From Cryobacterium fucosi (GTDB lineage: Bacteria > Actinomycetota > Actinomycetes > Actinomycetales > Microbacteriaceae): a DNA stretch of 64,000 bases. The notes below the pieces were generated by a model. It searched no databases. It had not been told where the DNA came from and saw only the letters and a list, made by a program, of their open reading frames with translations. Shown here piece by piece: positions 29,774 to 38,477 of this stretch. The stretch spans positions 109,431-173,430 of the forward strand of contig NZ_SOHH01000064.1 of the NCBI RefSeq assembly GCF_004403515.1, read 5' to 3'. The stretch's first letter is position 1, and the number at the start of each line of letters is the position of its first letter. The position numbers were made by a program, and so were the translations under genes.

Positions 29774-30808
29774 ATGGCCTCGTCCACCGTCAGCACCCAG
29801 GTCCAACTCGTGAACCGCCCCGTCGGGTGGCCGACGGCCGCGGACTTCCGCACCGTGACCGTCGACCTGCCCGACCTCGCACCCGGCCAGGTTCGCGTCG
29901 CCAACGAATTCGTCTCCGTCGACCCCTACATGCGCGGCCGGATGAACGACGTGAAGAGCTACGTGCCGCCGTTCGCCCTCGGCGAGACCATGACCGGCGG
30001 GGCCGTCGGCCGCGTGGTCGCCTCCGCCAGCGACGCGCTCGCCGTCGGCGACGTCGTCACGCATGCGTACGGCTGGCGCGACCTGGTGCAGGAAGACGCC
30101 GCCGGGTTCCAGGCTGTGCCCGAAATCCCCGGTGTGCCGCTCTCGGCCTACCTCGGCGTGCTCGGCATGACTGCCCTCACCGCCTATGTCGGACTGCTCG
30201 AGATCGCCGGACTCAAGGAAGGCGACACGGTGTTCGTCTCCGGCGCAGCGGGCGCCGTCGGCAGCATGGTCGGTCAGATCGCCAGGCTCAAGGGCGCGAA
30301 GCGCGTGATCGGCTCGGCCGGGTCGGCGGAGAAGGTTGCGCTGCTCACCGGAAAGTACGGCTTCGACGCCGCGTTCAACTACAAGGATGGGTCGGTCAGG
30401 GACCAGCTGGCAGCAGCCGCTCCCGACGGAATCGACGTGTACTTCGACAACGTGGGCGGCGACCACCTCGAGGCTGCCCTGGCCTCCTTCAAGGACGGCG
30501 GGCGTGCGGCGATGTGCGGTGCGATCTCCCTCTACAACAGCACGGATGCCCCGGCCGGACCGAACAACCTGTCCAACATCGTCACCCGCGGCCTGACCCT
30601 CCGGGGCTTCACGGTCGGCAACTTCTGGGACCGCCTCCCGGCGTTCTCCGCCGAGATGGCCGGCTGGCTCGCCTCCGGCGAGATCGTCTTCGACGAGACC
30701 GTCGTCGACGGTGTCGAGAACACCGTCGACGCGTTCCTCGGCCTCATGCGCGGCGAGAACACCGGCAAGATGGTCGTCCGCACGGGCGACCTCGTTCCGG
30801 CGCTCTGA
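29774..30808 (+). CDS. NADP-dependent oxidoreductase (MDR family, CurA/alkenal reductase-like)
   Basis: A 344-aa zinc-independent medium-chain reductase. Seen: FVSVDPYMRGRMNDVKSYVP near the N-terminus (the YMRGRM signature of the leukotriene-B4 dehydrogenase/CurA group), VFVSGAAGAVGSMVGQIARL (NADP loop), VYFDNVGGDHLEAAL and GRAAMCGAISLYN. Such enzymes reduce activated double bonds of enones and enals, consistent with an electrophile-sensing TetR neighbour. ATG at 29774 has GAGGAG about 7 bases upstream. Followed by repeat array B. Confidence 0.9.
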   Translation: MASSTVSTQVQLVNRPVGWPTAADFRTVTVDLPDLAPGQVRVANEFVSVDPYMRGRMNDVKSYVPPFALGETMTGGAVGRVVASASDALAVGDVVTHAYGWRDLVQEDAAGFQAVPEIPGVPLSAYLGVLGMTALTAYVGLLEIAGLKEGDTVFVSGAAGAVGSMVGQIARLKGAKRVIGSAGSAEKVALLTGKYGFDAAFNYKDGSVRDQLAAAAPDGIDVYFDNVGGDHLEAALASFKDGGRAAMCGAISLYNSTDAPAGPNNLSNIVTRGLTLRGFTVGNFWDRLPAFSAEMAGWLASGEIVFDETVVDGVENTVDAFLGLMRGENTGKMVVRTGDLVPAL

Positions 30809-30990
30809 TCGCCGGTGATCGAGCCTGTCGAGATCCCCGGTGTCCGAGCCCGTCCCCGGTGATCGACCTTGTCCCCGGTGATCGACCCTGTCGAGATCCC
30901 CGGTGATCGACCCCGTCCCCGGTGATCGAGCCTGTCGAGATCCCCGGTGATCGACCCCGTCCCCGGTGATCGAGCCTGTCGAGATCCCCG
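30809..30990. repeat. Intergenic repeat array B (seven GGTGATCGA units, forward)
   Basis: Seven units begin CCGGTGATCGA. Four continue as full-length units ending CTGTCGAGATCC; three are short units running on to TTGTCC or CCGTCC, and full and short forms largely alternate. All have one orientation, opposite to the main units of array C at 31753-31962. The array fills most of the gap before the DJ-1/PfpI gene. No coding potential. Confidence 0.85.
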
Positions 30991-31023
30991 CCCACGCACG
31001 ACTTCACCGAAAAAGGAGAACCC

Positions 31024-31731
31024 ATGACCCATGTACTCTTCGTCGTCAGCGCCGCTGACCACTGGACCTTGAACGACGGCAGCCTGCACCCCACGGGGTA
31101 CTGGGCCGAAGAACTCGCCGAACCGCACCGCCTGTTCACCGAGGCCGGCTGGCAGATCAGCATCGCCACCCCCGGTGGCGTTGCCCCGACGATCGACGCC
31201 GGTAGCCTTCGCCCCGAAGCGGCCGGGGGAGAGGACCGCGCGGCGCAGATCATCGACTACATCGGCACCATCTCCGGCGAACTCGACGAGCCGCAGAGCC
31301 TCGATGCCATCGATGTCGCCGACTACGACGTGGTCTTCTACCCGGGCGGACACGGCCCGATGGAAGACCTTGCCGTCGACGCCGTCTCCGGCCGCATCCT
31401 GACCGAAGCCCTCGACACCGGCCGAATCCTCGGCGTGCTCTGCCACGCCCCGGCCGCCCTCCTCGCCGCGAAGCGCACCGACGGCAGCTGGCCGTTCACC
31501 GGCTACCGGATGACCGGTTTCACCGACGCCGAGGAGGTGCTCGGCGGCCTGGCCCCGAAGGCGCCGTGGCTCGTGCAGAGCCGACTGGTCGAACTGGGCG
31601 CCGATTTCATCGACGGCGAATCGTTCGCCCCGCACATGGAGACTGACCGCAACCTCTTCACCGGACAGAACCCGGCCTCCTCGGTCGACCTCGCCCGGGC
31701 GATCATCGCGGCCGTCGCCGGCAAGGAGTAG
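31024..31731 (+). CDS. DJ-1/PfpI (class I glutamine amidotransferase-like) protein
   Basis: A 235-aa cysteine-nucleophile protein: VLFVVSAADHWTLNDGS near the start, YDVVFYPGGHGPMEDLA (acidic/oxyanion region) and the nucleophile elbow LGVLCHAPAALLAAKR with His next to Cys. The length and pattern resemble Hsp31-like glyoxalase/chaperone members, which detoxify methylglyoxal or deglycate proteins; this is inferred. AAGGAGAA lies 5 bases before the ATG. The gene is enclosed by inverted repeat arrays B and C and follows an enal-reductase gene, so a shared role in carbonyl stress is possible. Confidence 0.87.
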   Translation: MTHVLFVVSAADHWTLNDGSLHPTGYWAEELAEPHRLFTEAGWQISIATPGGVAPTIDAGSLRPEAAGGEDRAAQIIDYIGTISGELDEPQSLDAIDVADYDVVFYPGGHGPMEDLAVDAVSGRILTEALDTGRILGVLCHAPAALLAAKRTDGSWPFTGYRMTGFTDAEEVLGGLAPKAPWLVQSRLVELGADFIDGESFAPHMETDRNLFTGQNPASSVDLARAIIAAVAGKE

Positions 31732-31737
31732 CCGCAG

Positions 31738-32005
31738 GGGGTGATCGGGCTGGGGATCTCGACAGGCTCGATCACCGGGCGGGGGATCTCGACAGGCTCG
31801 ATCACCGGGCTGGGGATCTCGACGGGCTCGATCACCGGGCGGGGGATCTCGACAGGCTCGATCACCGGGCGGGGGATCTCGACAGGCTCGATCACCGGGC
31901 GGGGGATCTCGACAGGCTCGATCACCGGGCTGGGGATCTCGACAGGCTCGATCACCGGCGCGGTGATCGAGCCGTCCCCGGTGATCGAGCTTGTCGAGAT
32001 CGCAT
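31738..32005. repeat. Intergenic repeat array C (seven 30-bp tandem units plus two inverted units)
   Basis: Seven near-identical 30-bp units containing GATCTCGACAGGCTCGATCA run from about 31753 to 31962, varying only at a G/T in the linker and one A/G. They are followed by two reverse-oriented units (GGTGATCGAGCC and GGTGATCGAGCTTGTCGAGATC). Spacing of exactly 30 bases leaves all frames open, which produces a false ORF reading GISTGSITG seven times. There are no unique spacers, so this is not a CRISPR array. Confidence 0.9.
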
Positions 32006-32138
32006 CCGCCCTGCCGCCGGGCGCCGTGGCCCGGCCGACCTCGGGCGGCGACTTCCGCACCATCCACCTCGTGGCCGCGGCGGACTCCGACCTGTTCTTT
32101 CTCGGGGGGCGGAGCGCTTTCGCTAGGATGAGGAGCGT

Positions 32139-33659
32139 ATGTCTACGACACCAGCACACCCATTCTCGACCGCGACCGGTACCGATGTCCGCGTGCGGTT
32201 CTGCCCATCGCCCACCGGAACGCCGCACGTCGGCCTGGTGCGCACCGCGATGTTCAACTGGGCCTACGCCCGGCACACCGGCGGAACGTTCATCTTCCGG
32301 GTGGAGGACACCGACCCGGCGCGCGACACCGAGGAAAGCTTCGTTCAGCTGCTCGAAGCCCTCCGCTGGCTGCGCCTCGACTGGGACGAAGGCGTGGACG
32401 CCGGGGGACCGCACGGCCCGTACCGGCAGTCCCAGCGCTACGACATCTACCGCGACGTCATCGCCCGGCTCACCGAGTCCGGCCACATCTACGAGAGCTT
32501 CGCCACCGGCGAGGAGATCGAGGCTCGCAACGTGTCCCTCGGCCGCGACGCGAAGCTCGGCTACGACAACTTCGAACGCGACCTGACGGATGCCCAGAAG
32601 GCCGCCTACCGCGCGGAGGGTCGCTCCCCGGCGCTCCGGCTGAAGGTGCCCACCGAGGACATCACCTTCGACGACCTCGTCCGCGGCGAGATCACATTCC
32701 CGGCCGGCTCGTTCAGCGACTTCGTCGTCGTGCGGCCCAACGGGCATCCGCTCTACCCGTTCGTGAACCCGGTCGACGACGCCCTGATGGGCGTCACCCA
32801 CGTGCTGCGCGGCGAGGACCTGCTCTCGTCAACCCCGCGACAGATCGCGCTCTACCACGCGCTGATCGAGATCGGGCTGACCGACTTCGTGCCGCGGTTC
32901 GGCCACCTGCCCTACGTGATGGGCGACAAGAACAAGAAGCTCTCCAAGCGCGACCCGGAGTCGAACCTGTTCCTGCACCGCGAGCGCGGGTTCATCCCGG
33001 AGGGCCTCGTCAACTACCTGTCGCTGCTGGGCTGGTCGCTCTCGCACGACCGCGATGTCTTTTCGATCGAGGAGATGGTGGCCGCGTTCGACGTGGTGGA
33101 CGTCAACCCGAACCCGGCCCGGTTCGACCTGAAGAAGGCCGAGTCGATCAATGGCGACCACATCCGCCTGCTCGGCGCCGCCGACTTCGCCGCCCGCCTG
33201 GTGCCCTACCTGGCCGCCGCCGGGATCGTCACCGAGCCGCTGACGGATGCCGAACAGTCCATCCTCGAGGCCGGCGCACCACTGATCCAGGAACGCATCG
33301 CCCTCCTCGGCGAGGCCCCTGGCATGCTCGGGTCGCTCTTCATCTCCGGCGACGCCCTCGTGCACGAGGCCGACGCGCTCGCCTCGCTGCCGGCGAACAC
33401 CGCGGAGATCCTCGCGGCGTCCAGCGCGGCGCTCCGGGACATCCCCGAGGCGGACTGGGCTCACGAGCTCGTGCACTCGACCCTGGCCGCGACACTGATC
33501 GAGGGGCTCGGTCTCAAGCCGCGGATCGCCTTCGGGCCGCTCCGCGTGGCCGTGTCCGGGCGCAAGGTTTCGCCGCCCCTGTTCGAGTCGATGGAGATCC
33601 TCGGCAAGGCCGAGTCGCTCGCCCGGCTCCACGCTCTGGCGGCCGTGCGGGCCGGCTGA
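32139..33659 (+). CDS. gltX: Glutamyl-tRNA synthetase (probably non-discriminating)
   Basis: A 506-aa class I synthetase: [20 protein letters not shown] (HIGH motif as HVGL, residues 30-33), [28 protein letters not shown] and [13 protein letters not shown] (KMSKS motif as KLSKR, near 267). It charges tRNA-Glu. Actinobacteria generally lack GlnRS, so it probably also makes Glu-tRNA-Gln for GatCAB; the tRNA-Gln gene lies 77 bases downstream. TAGGAT at 32124-32129 is a -10 candidate leaving only a few leader bases, which include GAGGAG just before the ATG. Confidence 0.96.
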   Translation: MSTTPAHPFSTATGTDVRVRFCPSPTGTPHVGLVRTAMFNWAYARHTGGTFIFRVEDTDPARDTEESFVQLLEALRWLRLDWDEGVDAGGPHGPYRQSQRYDIYRDVIARLTESGHIYESFATGEEIEARNVSLGRDAKLGYDNFERDLTDAQKAAYRAEGRSPALRLKVPTEDITFDDLVRGEITFPAGSFSDFVVVRPNGHPLYPFVNPVDDALMGVTHVLRGEDLLSSTPRQIALYHALIEIGLTDFVPRFGHLPYVMGDKNKKLSKRDPESNLFLHRERGFIPEGLVNYLSLLGWSLSHDRDVFSIEEMVAAFDVVDVNPNPARFDLKKAESINGDHIRLLGAADFAARLVPYLAAAGIVTEPLTDAEQSILEAGAPLIQERIALLGEAPGMLGSLFISGDALVHEADALASLPANTAEILAASSAALRDIPEADWAHELVHSTLAATLIEGLGLKPRIAFGPLRVAVSGRKVSPPLFESMEILGKAESLARLHALAAVRAG

Positions 33660-33736
33660 AACGACCGCGCGTCGGTTTGTCCTCTTCCCGTCGGTAGGTT
33701 AGAGTTACGAATCGGCCCGCTCTTCGGAATGGGCAT

Positions 33737-33808
33737 TGGGGTATGGTGTAATTGGCAACACGACTGATTCTGGTTCAGTTGTTCTTGGTTCGAGTCCAGG
33801 TACCCCAG
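33737..33808 (+). tRNA. tRNA-Gln (anticodon CTG)
   Basis: The 72-base gene folds as a cloverleaf: acceptor TGGGGTA/TACCCCA with discriminator G, D-arm with AATTGG, anticodon stem CTGA/TCAG with loop TTCTGGT (anticodon CTG, reads CAG), and T-loop GGTTCGAGTCC. The U1-A72 pair is characteristic of tRNA-Gln. CCA is not encoded. Located directly after gltX. Confidence 0.95.
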
Positions 33809-34176
33809 CTTTATCGGATCGCCGGCTAGAACAAGCGATCACTCTTCTCAGGCCGGCCGCCGAAAACCCTTCCGCCTTCCGGCTGGGCACGTGTGTCGGT
33901 GTACTGGCGCCTCTGTCGAACAGCGGTCGACGCTTCCGCGCCAAAGGGTCGACAACTGTCGATCGAGGCTGCGTCCCGCGCGGGTGAACGCCCCGAGGTC
34001 GACCCCGCATTCGGGCGAGCGCAGGTTCAGGCGTCCTGCCGCCCGTGATTGTGCACCTAGTGTTGCAACTTCAGTTCCGAGTTGTCCCGGTCGTCACTTT
34101 CGTGAAGGCCCCAGCGCGGTTGACGTGGTCGTCCGCTGAGCGGCTGCGTCTGTGCCGTGATGAGGAAAGAAGACCT
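33809..34176. other. Gene-free stretch between tRNA-Gln and the amino-acid permease
   Basis: I see no convincing gene here. A weak hairpin GATCGC/GCGATC (about 33817-33840) follows the tRNA and may help end its transcript. GTCGACAACTGTCGAT near 33948-33963 is an imperfect palindrome. GAGGAAAGAAG before 34177 is the ribosome site of the permease. The region should hold the permease promoter, but no single -35/-10 pair stands out. Confidence 0.5.
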
Positions 34177-35706
34177 ATGCCTGATCAGAACAACGCAGTC
34201 GGCGCAACCACGAGCCCCGGGACCACGAGCCCCGGGACCACGAGCCCCGGGACCACGAGCCCCGCCGGCTCCGCCAGAGACCCGCACCTCGACCCGCCGC
34301 TCGCGCGGTCGCTCAGCCGCCGGCACATCCAGATGCTCGCCATCGGCGGAACCATCGGCACCGGTCTGTTCATGGGTGCAGGCAAGACCATCTCCCTCGC
34401 CGGTCCGGCCGTCATCTTCGTCTACACGATCATCGGCTTCATGCTCTTCTTCGTGATGAGGGCGATGGGCGAGATGCTGCTCTCCAACCTCAACTACAAG
34501 TCCTTCAGCGACTTCGCCGGGGACCTGCTCGGTCCCTGGGCGAGTTTCTTCACCGGCTGGTCATACTGGGCGTTCTGGGTCGTGACCGGGGTCGCCGACA
34601 TCGTGGCCATCTCCGGCTACGTCGACGTCCTCGCGCCGGGCACGCCGCTGTGGATCCCCGCGCTGCTCACGCCCGTCGTTCTGATCCTCCTCAACCTGCC
34701 GAGCGTGAAAGCCTTCGGCGAGGCCGAGTTCTGGTTCGCCCTGGTCAAGGTCCTCGCCATCCTGGCCCTCATCGTCACCGGCGTCGTGATGATCGCCACC
34801 CGCTTCACGTCGCCCTCCGGCGCCGTCGCCGGCCTGGAGAACATCTGGAACGACGGCGGGATGTTCCCCCACGGCGTCGCGGGCTTCGTGCTCGGCTTCC
34901 AGATCGCCATCTTCGCCTTCGCCGGAATCGAACTCGTGGGCACCGCGGCCGCCGAGACGAAGGACCCGGAGAAGAACCTGCCGCGCGCCATCAACACCAT
35001 CCCGGTGCGAATGCTCCTCTTCTATGTGGGCGCACTGGTGATCATCATGGCCGTCAACCCGTGGCGCACCATCGACCCGGGCAGCAGCCCCTTCATCGGC
35101 ATGTTCACCCTGGCCGGCCTGGGCATCGCCGCCATCGTCATCAACCTGGTGGTGCTCACCTCCGCGGCATCCAGCGCCAACTCGGGCATCTACTCGACCT
35201 CGCGGATGGTCTACGGCCTTGCCCAGGACGGCAACGCACCGCGATCCTTCGGCAAGTTGAGCAGCCGCAAGGTGCCGAGGAACGCCCTGTTGTTCTCCTG
35301 CATCTTCCTGCTCGCCGGGCTGGTGCTGCTGTACACGGGTGATTCGTTCATGGGCGCCTTCACCCTCGTCACCTCGGTCGCGTCGGTGCTGACCATGTTC
35401 GTCTGGTCCATCATCATGGTCAGCTACCTCGCCTTCCTCCGTCGCCGTCCGCACTTGCACGCCGCGTCGTCGTACAAGATGCCGGGAGCCCGGTTCATGC
35501 CGTGGGTGGTGCTGGCGTTCTTCGCGTTCATGCTCTGGGCACTCGGTCAGGCCGACGACACGCGTCTCGCCCTCGTCGTCGCCCCGATCTGGTTCCTGGT
35601 GCTGGGCGGCGCCTGGTTCGTCAACCGCAAGGCCCCCCTGCAGCAGGCTCGGGTCGAGGAGTGGAAGGCCGAGGCTCGCGCCGAGAAGGCCGCGCTCGGG
35701 CGCTGA
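34177..35706 (+). CDS. cycA: Amino-acid permease (CycA/AAT family, APC superfamily)
   Basis: A 509-aa transporter with 12 predicted helices and the AAT signature: SLSRRHIQMLAIGGTIGTGL, then FAFAGIELVGTAAAETKDPE and SANSGIYSTSRMVYGLAQDG. This matches D-serine/D-alanine/glycine permeases; proximity to alanine dehydrogenase supports alanine/glycine import (inference). ATG at 34177 has GAGGAAAG upstream. The N-terminal tail has TTSPG repeated three times plus a partial copy, from a 15-bp DNA tandem repeat (34207-34263), so its length may vary between strains. Convergent with the PucR gene. Confidence 0.85.
   Translation: MPDQNNAVGATTSPGTTSPGTTSPGTTSPAGSARDPHLDPPLARSLSRRHIQMLAIGGTIGTGLFMGAGKTISLAGPAVIFVYTIIGFMLFFVMRAMGEMLLSNLNYKSFSDFAGDLLGPWASFFTGWSYWAFWVVTGVADIVAISGYVDVLAPGTPLWIPALLTPVVLILLNLPSVKAFGEAEFWFALVKVLAILALIVTGVVMIATRFTSPSGAVAGLENIWNDGGMFPHGVAGFVLGFQIAIFAFAGIELVGTAAAETKDPEKNLPRAINTIPVRMLLFYVGALVIIMAVNPWRTIDPGSSPFIGMFTLAGLGIAAIVINLVVLTSAASSANSGIYSTSRMVYGLAQDGNAPRSFGKLSSRKVPRNALLFSCIFLLAGLVLLYTGDSFMGAFTLVTSVASVLTMFVWSIIMVSYLAFLRRRPHLHAASSYKMPGARFMPWVVLAFFAFMLWALGQADDTRLALVVAPIWFLVLGGAWFVNRKAPLQQARVEEWKAEARAEKAALGR
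34207..34263 (+). repeat. 15-bp in-frame tandem repeat in the permease N-terminus
   Basis: ACCACGAGCCCCGGG occurs three times in full and once as 12 bases, encoding TTSPG units in the cytoplasmic tail. Exact copies suggest recent slippage expansion and probable length variation between strains. Confidence 0.85.
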
Positions 35707-35734
35707 CCGGCACCGCCCGCCGGCCCCCGCTCTC

Positions 35735-36943
35735 TCAGATCCGGGGCCGGCGCGACCAGCGGTCGGCCTTCATCGCCAGGTGCAGTTCCAGCCGCACCTG
35801 GCCGCCCAGCGGGTCGGCGCCGATCAACGAACGGATCTTCGCCAGGCGGTTGTAGATGCTGCTGCGGTGAAGGTGGAGGGCGGCGGCGACATCCTGAACC
35901 GACCCGTCGGTGTCGTAGAGCAGTTCCAGCATGGGCAGGAGTTCCCGGTTGCCGTCGAAGTCCAGGAGTTCGGTGAAATAGACGGACTCCACCGGGGCCA
36001 GGTTGCGGCTGGCCGCCGCCAGGAACTGGTAGACGCCGATCCGGCGGTAGTCGACCACGGCGCCCAGCCGGCCGTCGACGGCGGCGGCCTGCACCGCCTT
36101 GCGGGACTGGGCGTAGGCCTCCGGCAGGCGCCGCAGGTCGTGAAAGGCCTCGCTGACCCCCATCAGGTCGGGCCGGGCCGGTGTGCCGCCGCGACGGGCG
36201 ATCTCTGCGCCATATCGGCCCAGCACCTCCGCGTGCACCAGTTTGCCGGGGGAGTCGCGCAGCAGCACGACGGCGTGCGTGTCGGTGCCGGCGCTGAACC
36301 TGGCCGCGTCGATGCCGACGGTGGCCTGCAGCGCGGCGATGCGCTGCAGCAGGGCGCCACCCTCCTGGTCGGCGCCGGGGCTGCTGACCAGGGTCGCGAC
36401 ATGCCAGGGCCCGGTGGCGTGGATCTGCGGCCAGTCCGCGATCTCTTCGACCGCCACGGGGTCGGCGGCGCAGGCGGCCAGGAACAGCGCCTCGCGCCGC
36501 CTCCGGTGCTCGGATTCGGCCGTGTTGGTGTCGAGCAGCATCTCTGCGAGCCGGTCCAGCTGGGCGCGCACGGCCGGCAGTTCGCCGAGGATCTCCGCCG
36601 GCGACTCGTCCTGGGACCCCTGCAGGGCCCACAGGTAGCCGACCCGGAATCCACGCACCAGCAAGGGGACGCACACCCGCCCGAGCATCCCCAGGTCGGC
36701 GTTGGCCGGCACGACGACCGGTCGCACCGCGGCGGCGATTCCGTGCCTCAGCTGCCACGCGCTCACGTCGGCCGGGACCTTCTTGCTGAGCAGGAAGTTG
36801 ACCCGCACGCTGTCGGCGAGCGGCTGGTCTCGGCTGTAGGCGACGAGCCCGCCATCGAGGTCTTCGAGCGAGAGAGCGCGATCCAGGCCGGCCGCAAGCG
36901 CCTCGACGAGTTCTTCGATTTCCGCCGTCTTCATGGGCTCCAT
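35735..36943 (-). CDS. PucR family transcriptional regulator (divergent from ald)
   Basis: A 402-aa regulator. The C-terminus is the PucR/CdaR helix-turn-helix: LLPMLELLYDTDGSVQDVAA, ALHLHRSSIYNRLAKI (residues ~335-385). The centre (~200-310) is the GGDEF-like CdaR region and the N-terminus a GAF-like sensor segment. PucR proteins usually activate adjacent catabolic genes on sensing a metabolite. It sits between cycA and ald, suggesting control of alanine use. Two starts are possible, ATG 36943 (MEPMKTAEI) or 36934 (MKTAEI); neither has a strong ribosome site. Confidence 0.87.
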   Translation of the reverse strand: MEPMKTAEIEELVEALAAGLDRALSLEDLDGGLVAYSRDQPLADSVRVNFLLSKKVPADVSAWQLRHGIAAAVRPVVVPANADLGMLGRVCVPLLVRGFRVGYLWALQGSQDESPAEILGELPAVRAQLDRLAEMLLDTNTAESEHRRRREALFLAACAADPVAVEEIADWPQIHATGPWHVATLVSSPGADQEGGALLQRIAALQATVGIDAARFSAGTDTHAVVLLRDSPGKLVHAEVLGRYGAEIARRGGTPARPDLMGVSEAFHDLRRLPEAYAQSRKAVQAAAVDGRLGAVVDYRRIGVYQFLAAASRNLAPVESVYFTELLDFDGNRELLPMLELLYDTDGSVQDVAAALHLHRSSIYNRLAKIRSLIGADPLGGQVRLELHLAMKADRWSRRPRI

Positions 36944-37317
36944 GCTAAGCGCCCGCGGGAGGCCGTTGCGGACATCCGGCGACGATTGGCGAGCCGAGAC
37001 TCGACACTTGTCGAGTGACAAACGGCCGAGGCATTCCGGTGACTCCCGAGCACCGCACCCCGACGGGCGCGCGGGGCGGGCCCGGACCAGGGCAAAACCC
37101 CTGAACCGCGGCGGAACGGCGCACTGGAAGGGCTCGCCGACGGCATCCGGATGCCCCGCTCCGCGACGCTTCCGGCCGGCGGATGCCGCGCGCCCCGGCT
37201 CCGCTCTCCGGACCGGGTCGCGAACGCCGCCCCTAGTCTTGACCCCGCCGCCGGCATTGTCGCACGAGGCACGCCAGCGGACCCTTTCACGAGAACCAAC
37301 CAGCAACGGAGTCGGTC
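36944..37317. promoter_or_regulatory. pucR-ald intergenic control region with palindrome at 36999-37016
   Basis: The 374-base gap between divergent pucR and ald contains ACTCGACACTTGTCGAGT (36999-37016), perfect 8-base arms around a CT centre. It lies 56 bases from the pucR start and is the best candidate for the PucR operator. TAGTCT near 37235 is a possible -10 for ald, leaving a leader of about 75 bases. The rest is very G+C-rich with no gene. No strong Shine-Dalgarno is seen before ald (only ACGGAG). Confidence 0.55.
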
Positions 37318-38436
37318 ATGATCATCGGTGTACCCAGGGAAATCAAGAACAACGAGTACCGCGTGGCCATCACCGCCTCGGGGGTGCACGAGTTCCTCGC
37401 CAACGGTCACACGGTGCTGGTCGAGACCGGGGCCGGAGTCGGCTCGCAGATCAGCGACGAGGAATACCGTGTCGCCGGCGCCGAGCTCGTCGACTCCGCC
37501 GACGCGCTCTGGGCCCGCTCCGACATGGTCATGAAGGTCAAGGAGCCCGTCGCCGCGGAGTATCACCGCTTCCGTGAGGGCCTCGTGCTCTTCACCTACC
37601 TCCACCTGGCCGCCGAGCCGGAGCTGACCGCTGCGCTGATCGACGCGGGAGTCACCGCGATCGCCTACGAGACCGTGCAGACCCCCGGCCGCGGCCTGCC
37701 CCTGCTCGCGCCGATGAGCGAGGTCGCCGGGCGGCTTTCCGTGCAGGTGGGCGCGCAGTCGCTGATGGCCCCCGCCGGCGGAAAGGGTGTGCTGCTCGGC
37801 GGCGTACCGGGGGTGCGCCCCGCCAAGGTGGTCGTGCTGGGAGCCGGCGTCGCCGGAACGAACGCCGCCGCGATGGCCCTGGGGCTCGGCGCGGACGTGA
37901 CCATCCTCGACATCAACATCGACCGCCTGCGCCAGCTGGACGGCCAGTACCAGGGACGGCTGAAGACGGTCGCCTCGAACTCCTACGAGGTCGAGCGGGC
38001 CGTGATCGACGCCGACCTGGTGATCGGTTCTGTCCTGATCCCGGGCGCAAAGGCCCCGAAGCTGGTCACCAACGCGCTGGTCGCCCGGATGAAGCCAGGC
38101 TCCGTGCTGGTCGACATCGCCGTCGACCAGGGCGGCTGCTTCGCGGACACCCGTCCGACCACGCACGAGAACCCGACCTACACGGTGCACGAGTCGATCT
38201 TCTACTGCGTGGCCAACATGCCAGGCGCGGTGCCGAACACGTCCACCTACGCGCTGACCAACGTCACCCTGCGTTACGGCGTTGCCCTGGCCAACCTGGG
38301 TGTCAGGGTCGCCTGCGAGCGTGATTCGGCCCTCGCACTGGGTCTGAACGTCGCCGCCGGGCGGGTCACCAACGGCTCGGTGTCCGACGCGCACGGCCTG
38401 GAGCTGGCCGACTGGCGCGAGCTCGTCACGGTCTGA
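37318..38436 (+). CDS. ald: Alanine dehydrogenase
   Basis: A 372-aa NAD-dependent enzyme interconverting L-alanine and pyruvate plus ammonia. Seen: IIGVPREIKNNEYRVAITAS, MVMKVKEPVAAEY (catalytic Lys), LFTYLHLAAEPELT (catalytic His), VVLGAGVAGTNAAAMALGLG (NAD fold), DIAVDQGGCFADTRPTTHEN (catalytic Asp) and NMPGAVPNTSTYALTN. The full normal length is present. It is divergent from a PucR regulator, which probably controls it, and close to an alanine-type permease. Confidence 0.96.
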   Translation: MIIGVPREIKNNEYRVAITASGVHEFLANGHTVLVETGAGVGSQISDEEYRVAGAELVDSADALWARSDMVMKVKEPVAAEYHRFREGLVLFTYLHLAAEPELTAALIDAGVTAIAYETVQTPGRGLPLLAPMSEVAGRLSVQVGAQSLMAPAGGKGVLLGGVPGVRPAKVVVLGAGVAGTNAAAMALGLGADVTILDINIDRLRQLDGQYQGRLKTVASNSYEVERAVIDADLVIGSVLIPGAKAPKLVTNALVARMKPGSVLVDIAVDQGGCFADTRPTTHENPTYTVHESIFYCVANMPGAVPNTSTYALTNVTLRYGVALANLGVRVACERDSALALGLNVAAGRVTNGSVSDAHGLELADWRELVTV

Positions 38437-38444
38437 CCCGCGCG

Positions 38445-38469
38445 CCGCGGGGCCGCCTTGGCCCCGCGG
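38445..38469. terminator. Hairpin terminator between ald and the convergent tetR
   Basis: CCGCGGGGCC (38445-38454) pairs perfectly with GGCCCCGCGG (38460-38469) around a 5-base loop. It starts 8 bases after the ald stop and ends 8 bases before the stop of the convergent TetR gene, so it can serve both. No U-tract. Confidence 0.7.
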
Positions 38470-38477
38470 GCCCGGCC

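Noticed and set aside
31738..32005. CRISPR array suggested by regularly spaced identical units
   Set aside because: Units are directly adjacent with no unique spacers, and no cas genes are present.
31741..32586. Long plus-strand frame reading GISTGSITG repeats
   Set aside because: It is produced by 30-bp DNA repeats (a multiple of three) and then runs out of frame through gltX; no coding character.
33736..33987. 83-codon frame covering tRNA-Gln
   Set aside because: It reads through the tRNA and the following non-coding stretch; no ribosome site or coding bias.
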